A stretch of DNA of 64,000 bases from CANMUM01 sp965263365 (GCA_965263365.1 OZ253672.1:1364001-1428000), one strand, 5' to 3'; positions 51,533-61,108 are shown, counted from the first letter of the stretch. Notes: generated by a model from the sequence alone, not told the origin. Numbers and translations are program-made.

Positions 51533-53674
51533 TTAAACACTCCCATCTGAACGAAATCTCACTGCGGAAGTCACAGCAATATCCACACTAAGCGCCTTCA
51601 ATATATGATACACGTGCTCGGCATCACGAACGGACAACTCAAAGATGACATTAAACACATCCGGGCGCTTTTCTGCAAACTCGACTTGTTCGATATTCGC
51701 ATGATTTTCTCCAATAATTGTGCAAACTCTTCCGAGCACGCCCGAATCATTAGCCATAGTCACCTGAATTTTTGATGGATAAACGGCGCCTTCTCGCTCA
51801 GTCGGCCATTTCAAATCGACCCAAGTTAAATCATTTGCTGCGTTCGCGAGTTCTGAACAATCAATCACATGATATTCTATACCTTCTCCTTTTTTCGCCA
51901 ATCCAACGATGCGATCTCCAGGAATCGGGATACAAGATGGACAAGGCCGACTGGCAAAGGCTGGGTTTTGACCGATCATAGGCGGGATGGCGACAGGATC
52001 AAGATCACTCTCAGAGAAGTTCGCAAGTTCAGGATAAATCGCAGCCACCACATGTTTGCCAGAAATTTCGGCTTTTCCAACCGCCTCCAGTAACGCATCG
52101 ACACTGGCGAAATTTAATTCCTTTGCCGCGAGCTCAACTGCCTTGTCTGTTATTTTCTTATTTATTAGCGATAGCGCAACATCAACGATGGAACGCCCGA
52201 GGGAAATATCGTGTTTGCGTTTTTCAGTCCGAAAAGCGCGTTTAATTGATGAGCGTGCCCGTCCCGTTTTCACGTAGTCGATCCATTGGGGGTTTGGCTT
52301 TGATTCATTCGCACGTATTATTTGAACCGTTTGTCCATTTCTCAATACAGAGGTCAAAGATCGTTTTCGACCATTCACAATCGCACCGATCGCATGATTG
52401 CCTAAATCGGTGTGAATTGTATACGCAAAATCCAAAACAGTTGCCCCTTTGGGAAGTTTTACAACAGCCCCTTTCGGCGAAAAGACGAAAACCTGATCTG
52501 AGTACATCTCAAGTCTAAAATTCTCCAGAAACTCGTCATCATCATGGCTTAAAATGCCGTCATTGAGCTGTTTCAGCCAACCCGAGGGATCAACGACATA
52601 AGGATTGTCTACGCGCTCGCCATCCTTATAAGACCAATGCGCTGCCACCCCAGACTCAGCCACAATGTGCATCTTTCGGGTACGAATTTGGATCTCAATT
52701 CTTTTTCCACCAAAACCCGAAACAGACGTATGTATTGATCGATATCCATTTGATTTAGGTTGACTAATATAGTCCTTGAAACGCCCGGGTACCACTTTGA
52801 AATGCGTATGCACAACGCCCAAGGCACGGTAACAATCTTCAACTTCATTCGTTAATATTCTGAAACCATAAATATCCGTAAGATGTTCGAATTCAATATT
52901 TTTACTCTCAAGTTTTCGCCATACTGAATAAGGACTTTTCTCACGTCCCATTGTCTTTGACGAAATTCCTGCCTGATCGAGTATGGATTGTATGCGGTCT
53001 TGAATGTCTTTAAGTAAATTTGTTTCTTCCCCTCTAAGCGTTACGAACTTTCGCAAAACAGATGCTCGCGCCTTTGGGTTCAAAACTTTAAATGCGGCTT
53101 CTTCAAGCTCATCGCGCAAATATTGCATACCAAGTCGACCGGCTAAGGGCGCAAAAATATCCATGGTCTCTTGCGCCTTTTTTTGCTGCTTCTCAATCGG
53201 CATCGACTTAATTGTGCGCATATTATGCAAACGATCGGCGAGCTTTACCAATAATACGCGCACATCTTTTGACATCGCCAGCAGCAATTTACGTAAATTT
53301 TCGGCCTCTTTGCTTTGGCTATCTCCGATTTGAATATTCGTTAGCTTAGTGACACCTTCGACAAGCTCTGCAATTTCCAAACCAAACTCTTTTGCAACAT
53401 CTTCAAAACTTACACGCGTGTCTTCAATTGTATCATGCAAAAGTGCCGTCACAATTGATGTTTCATCAATATGAATTTCTGTCAGCAGCTTAGCCACTTC
53501 AACGGGGTGATTGAAATATGGCTCTCCAGAGCGTCGGAACTGACCAACATGAGCCTGCTTGCCGTATTCATAAGCACGAATAACAAGCTGTTCATTGAGT
53601 TTAGGATTATAGGCGCGAACTTTTTCAAGAAGCTCGGTTACAGGTTGAACGGTTGTTGGGACCGCTTCAGACAA
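51533..53674 (-). CDS. rsh: Bifunctional (p)ppGpp synthetase/hydrolase
   Basis: Stringent-response enzyme of the long RelA/SpoT type. The HD hydrolase domain is intact: RSGEPYFNHPVEVAKLL and ALLHDTIEDT (about 48-85). The synthetase domain shows SPYSVWRKLESKNIEFEHL and DIYGFRILTNEVEDCYRALG, followed by GYRSIHTSVSG. A TGS domain (VFVFSPKGAVVKLPKGATVL) and a C-terminal ACT domain (IQVTMANDSGVLGRVCTIIG) complete it. Both activities are expected, as in most alphaproteobacteria with a single copy. It is followed by pdxJ and preceded by rpoZ. Confidence 0.96.
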   Translation of the reverse strand: MSEAVPTTVQPVTELLEKVRAYNPKLNEQLVIRAYEYGKQAHVGQFRRSGEPYFNHPVEVAKLLTEIHIDETSIVTALLHDTIEDTRVSFEDVAKEFGLEIAELVEGVTKLTNIQIGDSQSKEAENLRKLLLAMSKDVRVLLVKLADRLHNMRTIKSMPIEKQQKKAQETMDIFAPLAGRLGMQYLRDELEEAAFKVLNPKARASVLRKFVTLRGEETNLLKDIQDRIQSILDQAGISSKTMGREKSPYSVWRKLESKNIEFEHLTDIYGFRILTNEVEDCYRALGVVHTHFKVVPGRFKDYISQPKSNGYRSIHTSVSGFGGKRIEIQIRTRKMHIVAESGVAAHWSYKDGERVDNPYVVDPSGWLKQLNDGILSHDDDEFLENFRLEMYSDQVFVFSPKGAVVKLPKGATVLDFAYTIHTDLGNHAIGAIVNGRKRSLTSVLRNGQTVQIIRANESKPNPQWIDYVKTGRARSSIKRAFRTEKRKHDISLGRSIVDVALSLINKKITDKAVELAAKELNFASVDALLEAVGKAEISGKHVVAAIYPELANFSESDLDPVAIPPMIGQNPAFASRPCPSCIPIPGDRIVGLAKKGEGIEYHVIDCSELANAANDLTWVDLKWPTEREGAVYPSKIQVTMANDSGVLGRVCTIIGENHANIEQVEFAEKRPDVFNVIFELSVRDAEHVYHILKALSVDIAVTSAVRFRSDGSV

Positions 53675-53679
53675 GGCAA

Positions 53680-54030
53680 CTAGTCGCGCTGAGCATCAAG
53701 AAGCGCTCGGAGATAGTCTTCTTCGCTTTGCGATTCTTCTGGTGTGTCTGCTGTTTCCTCAGACATCAAGAACGCCATTTCATCATCACTCGGTTCATCA
53801 ATTTCAATCTGGCTTTGAAAGCTTTCGATCAATGATTCGCGCAATGAAGGGCTCGCAATGGTTTCATCTGCAATTTCGCGCAAAGCAACAACCGTATTTT
53901 TATCATTATCGCGATCAACAGTAAGGGGCGCACCTTGTGACAATTGACGAGCGCGATGAGCCGACGAAATCACAAGATCAAAACGGTTTGGGATTTTTTC
54001 CACACAATCTTCTACGGTTACACGCGCCAT
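53680..54030 (-). CDS. rpoZ: RNA polymerase omega subunit
   Basis: Small subunit that aids assembly of the beta-prime subunit and contributes to ppGpp response. The signature MARVTVEDCVEKIPNRFDLV is at the start, and SAHRARQLSQG and KNTVVALREIADETI follow. The ATG at 54030 is preferred to the one at 54039, since the family begins MARVT. The C-terminal half is acidic and variable. It lies 5 bp ahead of rsh, a conserved pairing. Confidence 0.95.
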   Translation of the reverse strand: MARVTVEDCVEKIPNRFDLVISSAHRARQLSQGAPLTVDRDNDKNTVVALREIADETIASPSLRESLIESFQSQIEIDEPSDDEMAFLMSEETADTPEESQSEEDYLRALLDAQRD

Positions 54031-54104
54031 ACTATTCACCTTACTTGAAACAACTAAACTCGAACGCCTTTAATAAATAATAAAAGATCAAAACACAAGT
54101 CAAA

Positions 54105-54695
54105 TCACTCAGATTCTGTCACGCGAATCTGAGATAATTCTTCTTGTGGCAATTTGTCCCGTAACTTTTCAACTGTTTCGTTAAAAACAGGGTGAACATG
54201 GTTAGGAGCAATTTCACCAATTGGTACTAAAACAAAGTTGCGAAAATGGGCCCGCGGATGGGGAATCACAATATGGTCTGGCTGTCTTGAGACATACTCC
54301 GCATCCGATAAATTCGCCCATTCGCACCATTTTTTATGACTTAGAAGGATTTCCTGCCCCACAAAAATTAAGTCCACATCACAGCTTCGAGGCGCCCAAC
54401 GATAACTTCTTTCCCTATGAAATTTTTCTTCGATTTCGCGACAAATTCCTAACAGTTCGATAGCGGGGAGATCGCTAGTCATATGAACAGCGGCATTTAA
54501 GTAATCTGGTCCACTTCCGAGCGGATAGGCGGGCGAGTGGTATATCTTCGAGCAAAGAGAATCACTTGAATAGACTTCAAATTCGTTAAGAATTTTTTTC
54601 ATCTGAAATTCTAGTTTGAGTTGATCGTCAGAATCGTTGTCCTTCGACACCAAATTGCAACCTATAGCGTATATAATTGAACGTTTTTGCATCAT
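54105..54695 (-). CDS. folK: 2-amino-4-hydroxy-6-hydroxymethyldihydropteridine pyrophosphokinase
   Basis: Transfers pyrophosphate from ATP to the pterin in folate synthesis. Hallmarks are SDSLCSKIYHSPAYPLGSGP and YLNAAVHMTSDLPAIELLG, then WAPRSCDVDLIFVGQEILLS with the paired metal-binding Asp. IVIPHPRAHFRNFVLVPIGE is at the end. The protein, at 196 aa, is slightly longer than the E. coli enzyme at its N-terminus (MMQKRSIIYAIGCNL). It precedes rpoZ on the same strand by about 70 bp. Confidence 0.94.
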   Translation of the reverse strand: MMQKRSIIYAIGCNLVSKDNDSDDQLKLEFQMKKILNEFEVYSSDSLCSKIYHSPAYPLGSGPDYLNAAVHMTSDLPAIELLGICREIEEKFHRERSYRWAPRSCDVDLIFVGQEILLSHKKWCEWANLSDAEYVSRQPDHIVIPHPRAHFRNFVLVPIGEIAPNHVHPVFNETVEKLRDKLPQEELSQIRVTESE

Positions 54696-54803
54696 TAATA
54701 ATCTATTAACCTAGTTACTAATACATCCTAGACACGGTGTTTTGAAAGAAATAGAGAAGGCCAAATTTATTACTAAATGGTTAATTTACATATTGGAAGT
54801 TTA

Positions 54804-55343
54804 ATGTTTTACAAAAATGAGCGTCTGCTGGTGCTAATAGATGGTGCCAACCTTTTTTCTTGCACTCGGTCTTTAGGATTTGATCTAGACTATCGCCTGT
54901 TAAGAAGTGAATTTGCAAAGCGCGGAAACTTAATTAGAATCGTATACTACACGACCTTGATTGAAAATGATAACTTTTCGCCGGTGCGTCCCCTCGTCGA
55001 TTGGCTAGACTACAACGGGTATAGTGTTCGATCCAAATTGACACGTGAATATATTGATTCTGCAGGTCGGCGCCGTGCGAAAGGTGATATGAATATTGAG
55101 ATCGCAATTGATGCACTCGAGCTTGCTGACCGCGTTGATCATATCGTATTGTTTTCTGGGGATCGTGACTTCACAGCGCTCGTCGCTGCACTCCAATTAA
55201 AGGGTGTTCGTGTGTCCGTTGTGTCATCGCTCAAATCCGAGCCACCGATGATTTCAGATGAACTGCGCCGACAATCTGACAATTTTATTGATATCTCAGA
55301 CTTGCGTGATTTAATCGTTCGTGACAATAACGAAGAGAATTAA
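54804..55343 (+). CDS. NYN-domain (LabA/DUF88) protein
   Basis: Cytoplasmic protein with a PIN-like nuclease fold, putatively acting on RNA. Conserved acidic positions are visible: the Asp of LVLIDGANLFSC near the start, the Asp of KGDMNIEIAIDAL, and both in LFSGDRDFTALVAALQLKG. ATG 54804 (MFYKNERL) has TTGGAAG upstream; ATG 54777 would add nine residues without a Shine-Dalgarno. The gene is divergent from folK and 15 bp ahead of ispH. The substrate is unknown. Confidence 0.88.
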   Translation: MFYKNERLLVLIDGANLFSCTRSLGFDLDYRLLRSEFAKRGNLIRIVYYTTLIENDNFSPVRPLVDWLDYNGYSVRSKLTREYIDSAGRRRAKGDMNIEIAIDALELADRVDHIVLFSGDRDFTALVAALQLKGVRVSVVSSLKSEPPMISDELRRQSDNFIDISDLRDLIVRDNNEEN

Positions 55344-55358
55344 TCACGGTCAATCGAA

Positions 55359-56309
55359 TTGAAGTCGAAGTTAAAGCTTTACCTCGCCGCTCCTCGCGGC
55401 TTTTGTGCGGGAGTTGATCGCGCCATAAAAATCGTTGAGATGGCGCTCGAAAAATGGGGCGCGCCGGTTTATGTTCGTCATGAAATTGTTCACAATAAAT
55501 TCGTCGTCGACGCACTTCGCGAAAAAGGCGCCATTTTTGTCGATGAGCTTGATGAGTGCCCGAATGATCGTCCTGTGATTTTTTCGGCCCATGGTGTTCC
55601 AAAATCAGTTCCCCAGGAAGCCGAGCGCCGCAATATGATTTATGTAGACGCGACTTGCCCGCTCGTTTCAAAGGTGCATATTGAAGCTGAACGCCATTTC
55701 CAGCAAAAACGTCAGATCATCATGATCGGCCACAAAGGCCACCCCGAAACGATTGGCACAATGGGGCAACTCCCAGAGGGCAATGTGTTACTCGTTGAAA
55801 ACACTGAAGATGTCGCCAAAATCTGCCCCCAAGACCCGGATAATTTAGCCTATATCACGCAAACCACCTTATCCGTTGACGACACGATTGAAATCGTTGA
55901 GGCGCTTAAATCGCGTTTTCCAACTATTATCGGCCCCCATAAAGAGGACATTTGTTATGCCACAACAAATCGGCAGGCAGCCGTGCGCGCTATCGCTTCT
56001 AAGGTGGAAGCGCTCGTTGTGATCGGCGCACCGAATTCCTCAAATTCGATGCGACTTGTTGAGGTCGCAAAGGCTCATGGTTGTCAAAATGCCTTTTTGA
56101 TTCAGCGGGCTCATGAATTTAAATGGGAAGAGATTGCGAACATTAACACAATGGCCTTAACAGCTGGCGCATCAGCCCCCGAAAGCCTTGTTACGGAAGT
56201 CATTGACGCGCTCAAGGGAAATTTTGACGTCGATGTCGAAACAGTTGAAACCGCCCGCGAAAATGTTGAATTTAAAGTGCCGCGTATTTTACGAGAAGCC
56301 AGTGAATGA
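55359..56309 (+). CDS. ispH: 4-hydroxy-3-methylbut-2-enyl diphosphate reductase
   Basis: Last enzyme of the MEP isoprenoid pathway, an iron-sulfur reductase. Three cluster cysteines are visible: Cys16 in APRGFCAGVDRAIK, one in YVDATCPLVSKVH and one in IGAPNSSNS's preceding EDICYATTNRQ. Active-site His and Glu are in VRHEIVHNKFVV and the FSAHGVPKSVP loop. The TTG start has no strong competitor. At 316 aa it is standard. It ends in an ATGA overlap with rnhA. Confidence 0.96.
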   Translation: MKSKLKLYLAAPRGFCAGVDRAIKIVEMALEKWGAPVYVRHEIVHNKFVVDALREKGAIFVDELDECPNDRPVIFSAHGVPKSVPQEAERRNMIYVDATCPLVSKVHIEAERHFQQKRQIIMIGHKGHPETIGTMGQLPEGNVLLVENTEDVAKICPQDPDNLAYITQTTLSVDDTIEIVEALKSRFPTIIGPHKEDICYATTNRQAAVRAIASKVEALVVIGAPNSSNSMRLVEVAKAHGCQNAFLIQRAHEFKWEEIANINTMALTAGASAPESLVTEVIDALKGNFDVDVETVETARENVEFKVPRILREASE

Positions 56310-56758
56310 AATTGGTTGCCTATACTGACGGCGCCTGCTCGGGCAATCCTGGCCCTGGTGGATGGGGCGTTCTTTTGCGCGCTGTTGACGGGGACAACAT
56401 TGTAAAAGAGCGCGAGCTTTACGGTTCAAAACCGAACACCACTAATAATCAAATGGAGCTTCAAGCCGCCATCGAAGCGTTGCGTGCGCTCAACAAGCCC
56501 AGCCAAATCACAATCATTACCGATAGCAATTATGTAAAAAATGGAATTAGCGACTGGATTCACAATTGGAAGCAAAACCAATGGCGCACATCTAACAAAA
56601 AAGAAGTGAAAAACGCTGAACTCTGGCAAACTCTCGATCAGCTGAATCAAGCCCATCAGGTTGAATGGCAATGGATCAAGGGGCACGCGGGTCATGAAGG
56701 AAACGAGCGCGCAGACGAACTTGCACGTAAAGGCGTTTCTGAAGTTAAAGAGGCATAA
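56306..56758 (+). CDS. rnhA: Ribonuclease HI
   Basis: Degrades RNA in RNA-DNA hybrids. Catalytic carboxylates: Asp8 in YTDGACSGNPGPGGWGVLLR, Glu in NNQMELQAAIEAL, Asp in IITDSNYVKNGI, and the closing Asp in GNERADELA. The basic handle region SDWIHNWKQNQWRTSNKKEV is present. At 150 aa it is typical. It is coupled to ispH by a 4-bp overlap, an arrangement common in alphaproteobacteria. Confidence 0.97.
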   Translation: MKLVAYTDGACSGNPGPGGWGVLLRAVDGDNIVKERELYGSKPNTTNNQMELQAAIEALRALNKPSQITIITDSNYVKNGISDWIHNWKQNQWRTSNKKEVKNAELWQTLDQLNQAHQVEWQWIKGHAGHEGNERADELARKGVSEVKEA

Positions 56759-57034
56759 GGCGCGACGGCACTTAATTCTGAAAATTTAGATCAAAGGACT
56801 ATTAAAAACCAAAACGGGCAACGAAAAAACAGGCTTTCGTCAACAAGAATCTGTTCAACTCTCAAATCATCAACACGCAAGATGACTTTATTGCGCACAG
56901 AAATTTGAAACAACGTAAAAACCGTGAGCGCAAATCTTAACAATCGACCTTGATCGATTCACCCCAAACGTGCACGCAGTTTGCCATCTCCATCCATTTT
57001 CGCTCAATATGTTATTCGGCATCATTCGGCCACA

Positions 57035-57655
57035 TCACTCGGTCATATTAATATTACTAGGCGCATTCCATTCATATATATGGATGAGGGCTTTCCCATA
57101 TTTGCGCTGATCTTGAAGCTTCAATCCAACGGGTGCCGCCGGACGAACTAATTCTTCCCATATAATCAATGCGCCATCAGCCAAAAGTTTGTTGTTAATC
57201 AAATTTTCAATTGCGCTTTCACCCAGTCCTTTCGCATAGGGCGGATCTAAAAACACAAGGTCAAATTGTTGAGAACCCGCGAACTGAACCAACCGTGCAT
57301 CTTGTTCAAGCACTACTGATTGCGCGTCAAGCTTTTCGATATTTTGATTCAAAATTCGTAAGCTTTTAACACCATTTTCAACAGAATGTAGCGAGAGCGC
57401 CCCTCGCGAAAGCGCCTCAAGCCCAAGCGCTCCTGTCCCTGCAAACAAGTCGAGAACTCGCGCGCCCGCGATCGCTTTTTCATATTTATGGGATTCAAGA
57501 ATATTAAATATCGCTTCGCGGGCGCGATCTGCACTCGGACGAAGATGATTTTTTAAATCACCTTCAAGCAAAGGGGCAAGCTTGATCCCCCGCCATTTTC
57601 CACCAATAATCCTCAAGAGCGCGTTCCCTTTGGAAATGGCAACCTCTCTCGACAC
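57035..57655 (-). CDS. rsmD: 16S rRNA (guanine966-N2)-methyltransferase RsmD
   Basis: S-adenosylmethionine-dependent methyltransferase acting on the 30S subunit. LRIIGGKWRGIKLAP at the start, then VLDLFAGTGALGLEALSRGA (SAM-binding) and LVFLDPPYAKGL, the DPPY catalytic motif. At 206 aa, normal. It overlaps the upstream DUF482 gene by 43 bp. Use of the later start at IIGGKW would remove most of the overlap. Short imperfect repeats of TCGGC lie around its stop codon. Confidence 0.93.
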   Translation of the reverse strand: MSREVAISKGNALLRIIGGKWRGIKLAPLLEGDLKNHLRPSADRAREAIFNILESHKYEKAIAGARVLDLFAGTGALGLEALSRGALSLHSVENGVKSLRILNQNIEKLDAQSVVLEQDARLVQFAGSQQFDLVFLDPPYAKGLGESAIENLINNKLLADGALIIWEELVRPAAPVGLKLQDQRKYGKALIHIYEWNAPSNINMTE

Positions 57656-58761
57656 GCTTGTGCATACCGCTCAAGCTCATGATGTTCCTGTTGAAAATAT
57701 CGCTTAATCACGCTTCGAAACTCTGGCTCACGGAAATAATGGTAGCTTTTCGTTAATTCGGGAGCATAACCGCGCGCGATTTTATGTTCGCCTTGCGCCC
57801 CCGCTTCAACCAACGGGATTTTGTGATCAATCGCATACTCAATCGCTTGATAATAGCATAACTCCAAATGCAAATATTTATAGTCATGAAGCGCCCCCCA
57901 ATACCTGCCCAACAGCCGGTTATCCTCTAAAAAATGCAAAGCCGCCGCCACAGGAACATCACCATCATATGCCAGTCCCATTACCATTTTATCCGAAAGA
58001 GTCTTTGAAATTTCGTCAAAAAACGCACGCGTTAAATAGGGCTGCCCCCATTTGCGCGCGCCTGTATCTTGATAGCAGTGCCAAAAACAATCCCAATCTT
58101 GCACATCTAAAGCCCCTCCCGTTTTCATTTGCAACTTAAGCCCGTGCGATTGCGCACCCTTACGCTCCTTCTTAATCATTTTCCGCTTTGAAGCGCTCAG
58201 TGATGCAAGAAAATCATCAAAATTTTTGTATCCAGAATTGTGAAAGTGATACTGTACGCCGGTGCGCTCTATAAAAGCGGGATGTTGGATCGCCGTCGAT
58301 GCAAAATTGATATGGGCGCTCGATAATTGATTTGTTTCCACGATTGAAATGAAACCTTCGATCAAAACCTGTGTCACCTCCTCAGAATTGGCAAGCCAGC
58401 GACGACCAGTCACAGGCGTAAAGGGCGCGGCCGCAAGTAATTTTGGATAGTAATGTCGCCCCGAGCGCTCATAAGCATCCGCGATTGCGTGATCAAAAAC
58501 ATATTCACCGTAACTATGCGCCTTAATCCAAGACGGCATGATGCCAACAAGTCTTCCTTCTGCTTTTGCGAGCACATAAACAGGTGTCCAACCGGTGGCT
58601 TCTCCCACTGATAAAGAGTTTTCAAGCGCCAGATAAAATGCATAGGACGCGAATACATCACTGCCTGCAAGGCGATCCCATTCATTTTTGCTGATTGAGG
58701 AAATCTCTTGGGTGAAGCTAATCTGAATCGGTAAGTCCTGCATATCCATATTTTCAACCAA
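57613..58761 (-). CDS. DUF482/COG3146 GNAT-type acyltransferase
   Basis: A 382-residue cytoplasmic protein of the FemAB-like GNAT group. Recognisable parts are YVLAKAEGRLVGIMPSWIKA and YEFDHAIADAYERSG-like YVFDHAIADAYERSG. The middle has FLASLSASKRKMIKKERKG, and the C-terminal core LHLELCYYQAIEYAIDHKIP and EAGAQGEHKIARGYAPELT are strongly conserved in this family. It has been linked to peptidoglycan or aminoacyl transfer, without proven substrate. It overlaps rsmD. Confidence 0.85.
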   Translation of the reverse strand: MVENMDMQDLPIQISFTQEISSISKNEWDRLAGSDVFASYAFYLALENSLSVGEATGWTPVYVLAKAEGRLVGIMPSWIKAHSYGEYVFDHAIADAYERSGRHYYPKLLAAAPFTPVTGRRWLANSEEVTQVLIEGFISIVETNQLSSAHINFASTAIQHPAFIERTGVQYHFHNSGYKNFDDFLASLSASKRKMIKKERKGAQSHGLKLQMKTGGALDVQDWDCFWHCYQDTGARKWGQPYLTRAFFDEISKTLSDKMVMGLAYDGDVPVAAALHFLEDNRLLGRYWGALHDYKYLHLELCYYQAIEYAIDHKIPLVEAGAQGEHKIARGYAPELTKSYHYFREPEFRSVIKRYFQQEHHELERYAQACRERLPFPKGTRS

Positions 58762-58833
58762 AATCTTCGCAATGCGCGCTGAAGCGAATATGAACGATTT
58801 TGATTCCCTGCGGTGAATTATTTAGCAGCGCAT

Positions 58834-59295
58834 TTATTCTTGAATTTCGAAAACACCTTCAATTTCAACCGAAACATCAAAAGGCAAAGAAGGCGCGCCG
58901 ACGGCCGCACGTGCATGACGACCACGATCACCGAAAATTTCGACAAATAAATCAGAAGCCCCGTTTATGACGGCAGGATGATCGGTAAACTCAGGGGTCG
59001 CGTTCACAAAGCCACCCAATCGCACAACTCTCACTAATTTTTCAAGATCGCCATCACAAGCCGCTTTGAGCTGTGAAATTAAATTAATCGCGCAAATTTG
59101 TGCCGCTCGCTGACCGTCTGCAAGTGCCACGCTGTCACCAAGCTTTCCGGTCATGATTTTATCATCATCTTTAGAAATTTGACCCGACACAAACACAAGA
59201 TTTCTAGACTTCACATAAGGAACATAATTCGCAGCCGGTAGAGGGGCTTCTGGAATTTCAATACCGAGAGAGGCTAACCGAGATTCGATTGTCAT
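58834..59295 (-). CDS. RidA/YjgF-family protein
   Basis: Trimeric enamine/imine deaminase-like protein protecting PLP enzymes or a related subgroup. The frame extends to 59373, but the ATG at 59295 (MTIESRLASLGIEIPEAPLP) has GGAG 7 bases upstream and matches family N-termini, giving 153 aa. Features are NLVFVSGQISKDDDKI and QAAQICAINLISQLKAA-like QICAINLISQLKAA, then VRLGGFVNATPEFTDHPAVI and HARAAVGAPSLPFDVSVEIE. The Arg of HARAAVG is conserved. It belongs to the longer YjgF subgroup. Confidence 0.88.
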   Translation of the reverse strand: MTIESRLASLGIEIPEAPLPAANYVPYVKSRNLVFVSGQISKDDDKIMTGKLGDSVALADGQRAAQICAINLISQLKAACDGDLEKLVRVVRLGGFVNATPEFTDHPAVINGASDLFVEIFGDRGRHARAAVGAPSLPFDVSVEIEGVFEIQE

Positions 59296-59627
59296 AAGTA
59301 GGCTCCATTTTTTTAGACAGGTTACCGAGTTGTGAATTAGCTGTCCACTGAATAGTTGTTGTAAATCCAGCACACATGTTAATACAAATTTTAGACATTT
59401 TAGATTGGCTAATTATTGCTCAGTCTTTTTTTTAGTTTAACTAAGTTTCATAAAAATTTGATTTTTTTATATTTTAATTTGCATACTTCAAAATATTTTT
59501 TTAATTTTTCCATTCATCATCACAAATCACAAATTTAGTGACTTCGCGCCATATGGAAAAAATCATTCAATACTATAGGTTAAGCTCGTATTTTATAGAA
59601 CCGAACATTTTAAGGATAGGTATTACA

Positions 59628-60209
59628 ATGAATAGACGTAGTTTTATGCTTAGATCCGCAGTTATCACTCTTGCGTCGCCCATGCTTGCAGTGAGTCAAA
59701 GCACTGCGACTGCTTTAGCAACGACAGCGGTGAATGAACTCAACCGCATGATCAATTCGCGCGGCTCAGGGCAAAGTCTTCATAACTCCGTGCTTACCTT
59801 TTTTAGAAAATACTCCGACGTTCGAGAGCTTGCGCGTTCAGCAATCGGCGCCCCTTGGCGACAAATGACGGACAGCCAACAAAGCGAATATGTGTCCGCG
59901 TTCGAAACTTATGTTGTCCGCAAATATGCTCGCCAATTTAATTCACTGCGTGGCGCGAGCGTTGAAATTCTGGGCACTAACGGCGATGGTTCTGGCGGCT
60001 ATAAGGTGACTTCACAATTTATCTATTCAGGCAGCAACCCCTATAAAGTAGTGCTCCACGTCCGTGACACATCATCCGGCGCTCGCATTATGGATTTGGC
60101 TGTTCAAGGCGTTTCGCTCGTGAGCACTGAACGGGCCGTGATCAGGAGGCGCCTTGCGAACGCAGGCAATAGCATCGACCTATTCATCAAGCTACTTAAA
60201 AACGCTTAA
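59628..60209 (+). CDS. MlaC-like phospholipid-transport periplasmic protein
   Basis: Shuttle protein of the Mla lipid-trafficking pathway (Tol-Ttg2 family). The frame extends to 59538; the ATG at 59628 (MNRRSFMLRSAVITLASPML) starts a signal peptide with a twin-arginine-like NRRSF. Features of MlaC follow: GAPWRQMTDSQQSEYVSAFE, then TYVVRKYARQF, and late RIMDLAVQGVSLVSTERAVI. At 193 aa, normal. It stands without mlaA, mlaD, mlaE or mlaF here, and converges with uppP. Confidence 0.85.
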   Translation: MNRRSFMLRSAVITLASPMLAVSQSTATALATTAVNELNRMINSRGSGQSLHNSVLTFFRKYSDVRELARSAIGAPWRQMTDSQQSEYVSAFETYVVRKYARQFNSLRGASVEILGTNGDGSGGYKVTSQFIYSGSNPYKVVLHVRDTSSGARIMDLAVQGVSLVSTERAVIRRRLANAGNSIDLFIKLLKNA

Positions 60210-60215
60210 GCACAA

Positions 60216-61025
60216 TTACCAAAAAATATATAAAAGTATAATACCTAAGAGGATTCGATAAATAACATAGGGCGTGTAACTCGCGCTCTTTAGAAATTTC
60301 ATCATTAATGACAAAGCAATGACAGCCGCCACAAAACTCGCGGCAGCAGCAATCACTGCGTTTTGACCAATTTCTGACGACAAAGTGCCGTCACTGACCC
60401 CCGAAATGACCGAATAGGCCGTCGCAGCGAGTATGGTTGGAATCGACATGAGCATCGCAATTTTTGCTCCATCATGACGCTCGAACCCTAAAAGCCTGGA
60501 GGCCGTTACAGTCGCACCCGACCTCGATACGCCTGGAATAAGGGCAATGGCCTGCCATACTCCCATGATCACCGCGTCTTTAAAGCGCCAATCCGGCATT
60601 TTTCGCGTTTGCGCAAACTTTTTATCGGCCAAATATAAAATGATCCCAAAACCAATCATCGTCGTTGCAATTATTTTTGGGTTCGCACGAATCACCTCAT
60701 ACCAACTTAATTGTGTCAGCAGGACCCCAAAAAGCACAACCGGGATTGTCGCAATCGCGAGAAGGCGAAAAAAGCGCGCGTTTGCGGTGTCAAAGCGCAG
60801 CTTCAAATGATCGAGCGCTCCCGTGACTAACAAACGCGTCTCTTGATGAAAATAGATCATGACCGCAAATAAGGTACCAAAATGCACTGCTAAATCGATT
60901 TGATAACCTTGATCTTGCACCCCGAGCAGCTTAGGTGCCAAAGCCAAATGCGCTGAAGAGGACACGGGTAAAAACTCGGTAATACCCTGAATAGCCGCGA
61001 GAAATAGAAAATAAAGAAGGGACAT
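60216..61025 (-). CDS. uppP: Undecaprenyl-diphosphatase
   Basis: Membrane phosphatase recycling undecaprenyl pyrophosphate for cell-wall synthesis and giving bacitracin tolerance. Both family motifs are present: GITEFLPVSSSAHL (residues 14-27) with the catalytic Glu, and IPGVSRSGATVTASRLLG (about 163-180). Eight membrane segments are predicted. At 269 aa it is complete. Seven bases separate its end from the convergent MlaC-like gene. It is divergent from gltD, 267 bp away. Confidence 0.96.
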   Translation of the reverse strand: MSLLYFLFLAAIQGITEFLPVSSSAHLALAPKLLGVQDQGYQIDLAVHFGTLFAVMIYFHQETRLLVTGALDHLKLRFDTANARFFRLLAIATIPVVLFGVLLTQLSWYEVIRANPKIIATTMIGFGIILYLADKKFAQTRKMPDWRFKDAVIMGVWQAIALIPGVSRSGATVTASRLLGFERHDGAKIAMLMSIPTILAATAYSVISGVSDGTLSSEIGQNAVIAAAASFVAAVIALSLMMKFLKSASYTPYVIYRILLGIILLYIFW

Positions 61026-61081
61026 ATGACTCGATTCGTTTTTTCATTCTTTTATCAAATCAAGCGACAATAAAGAGCAGT

Positions 61082-61108
61082 ATTTTATGTCCGATTCGGA
61101 TATAAAAT
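61082..61108. promoter_or_regulatory. 27-bp palindrome between uppP and gltD
   Basis: ATTTTATGTCCGA, a central T, then TCGGATATAAAAT: 12 of 13 base pairs are perfect and the remaining one is G-T. It lies 57 bp before uppP and 184 bp before gltD. An operator for a dimeric regulator is the likeliest reading; there is no T-run for a terminator. Confidence 0.5.

Noticed and set aside
56759..57034. Gene or RNA between rnhA and rsmD
   Set aside because: Only short imperfect repeats (TCGGC) and a small AATCGA/TCGATT hairpin are seen; no frame or promoter-terminator pair supports a gene.
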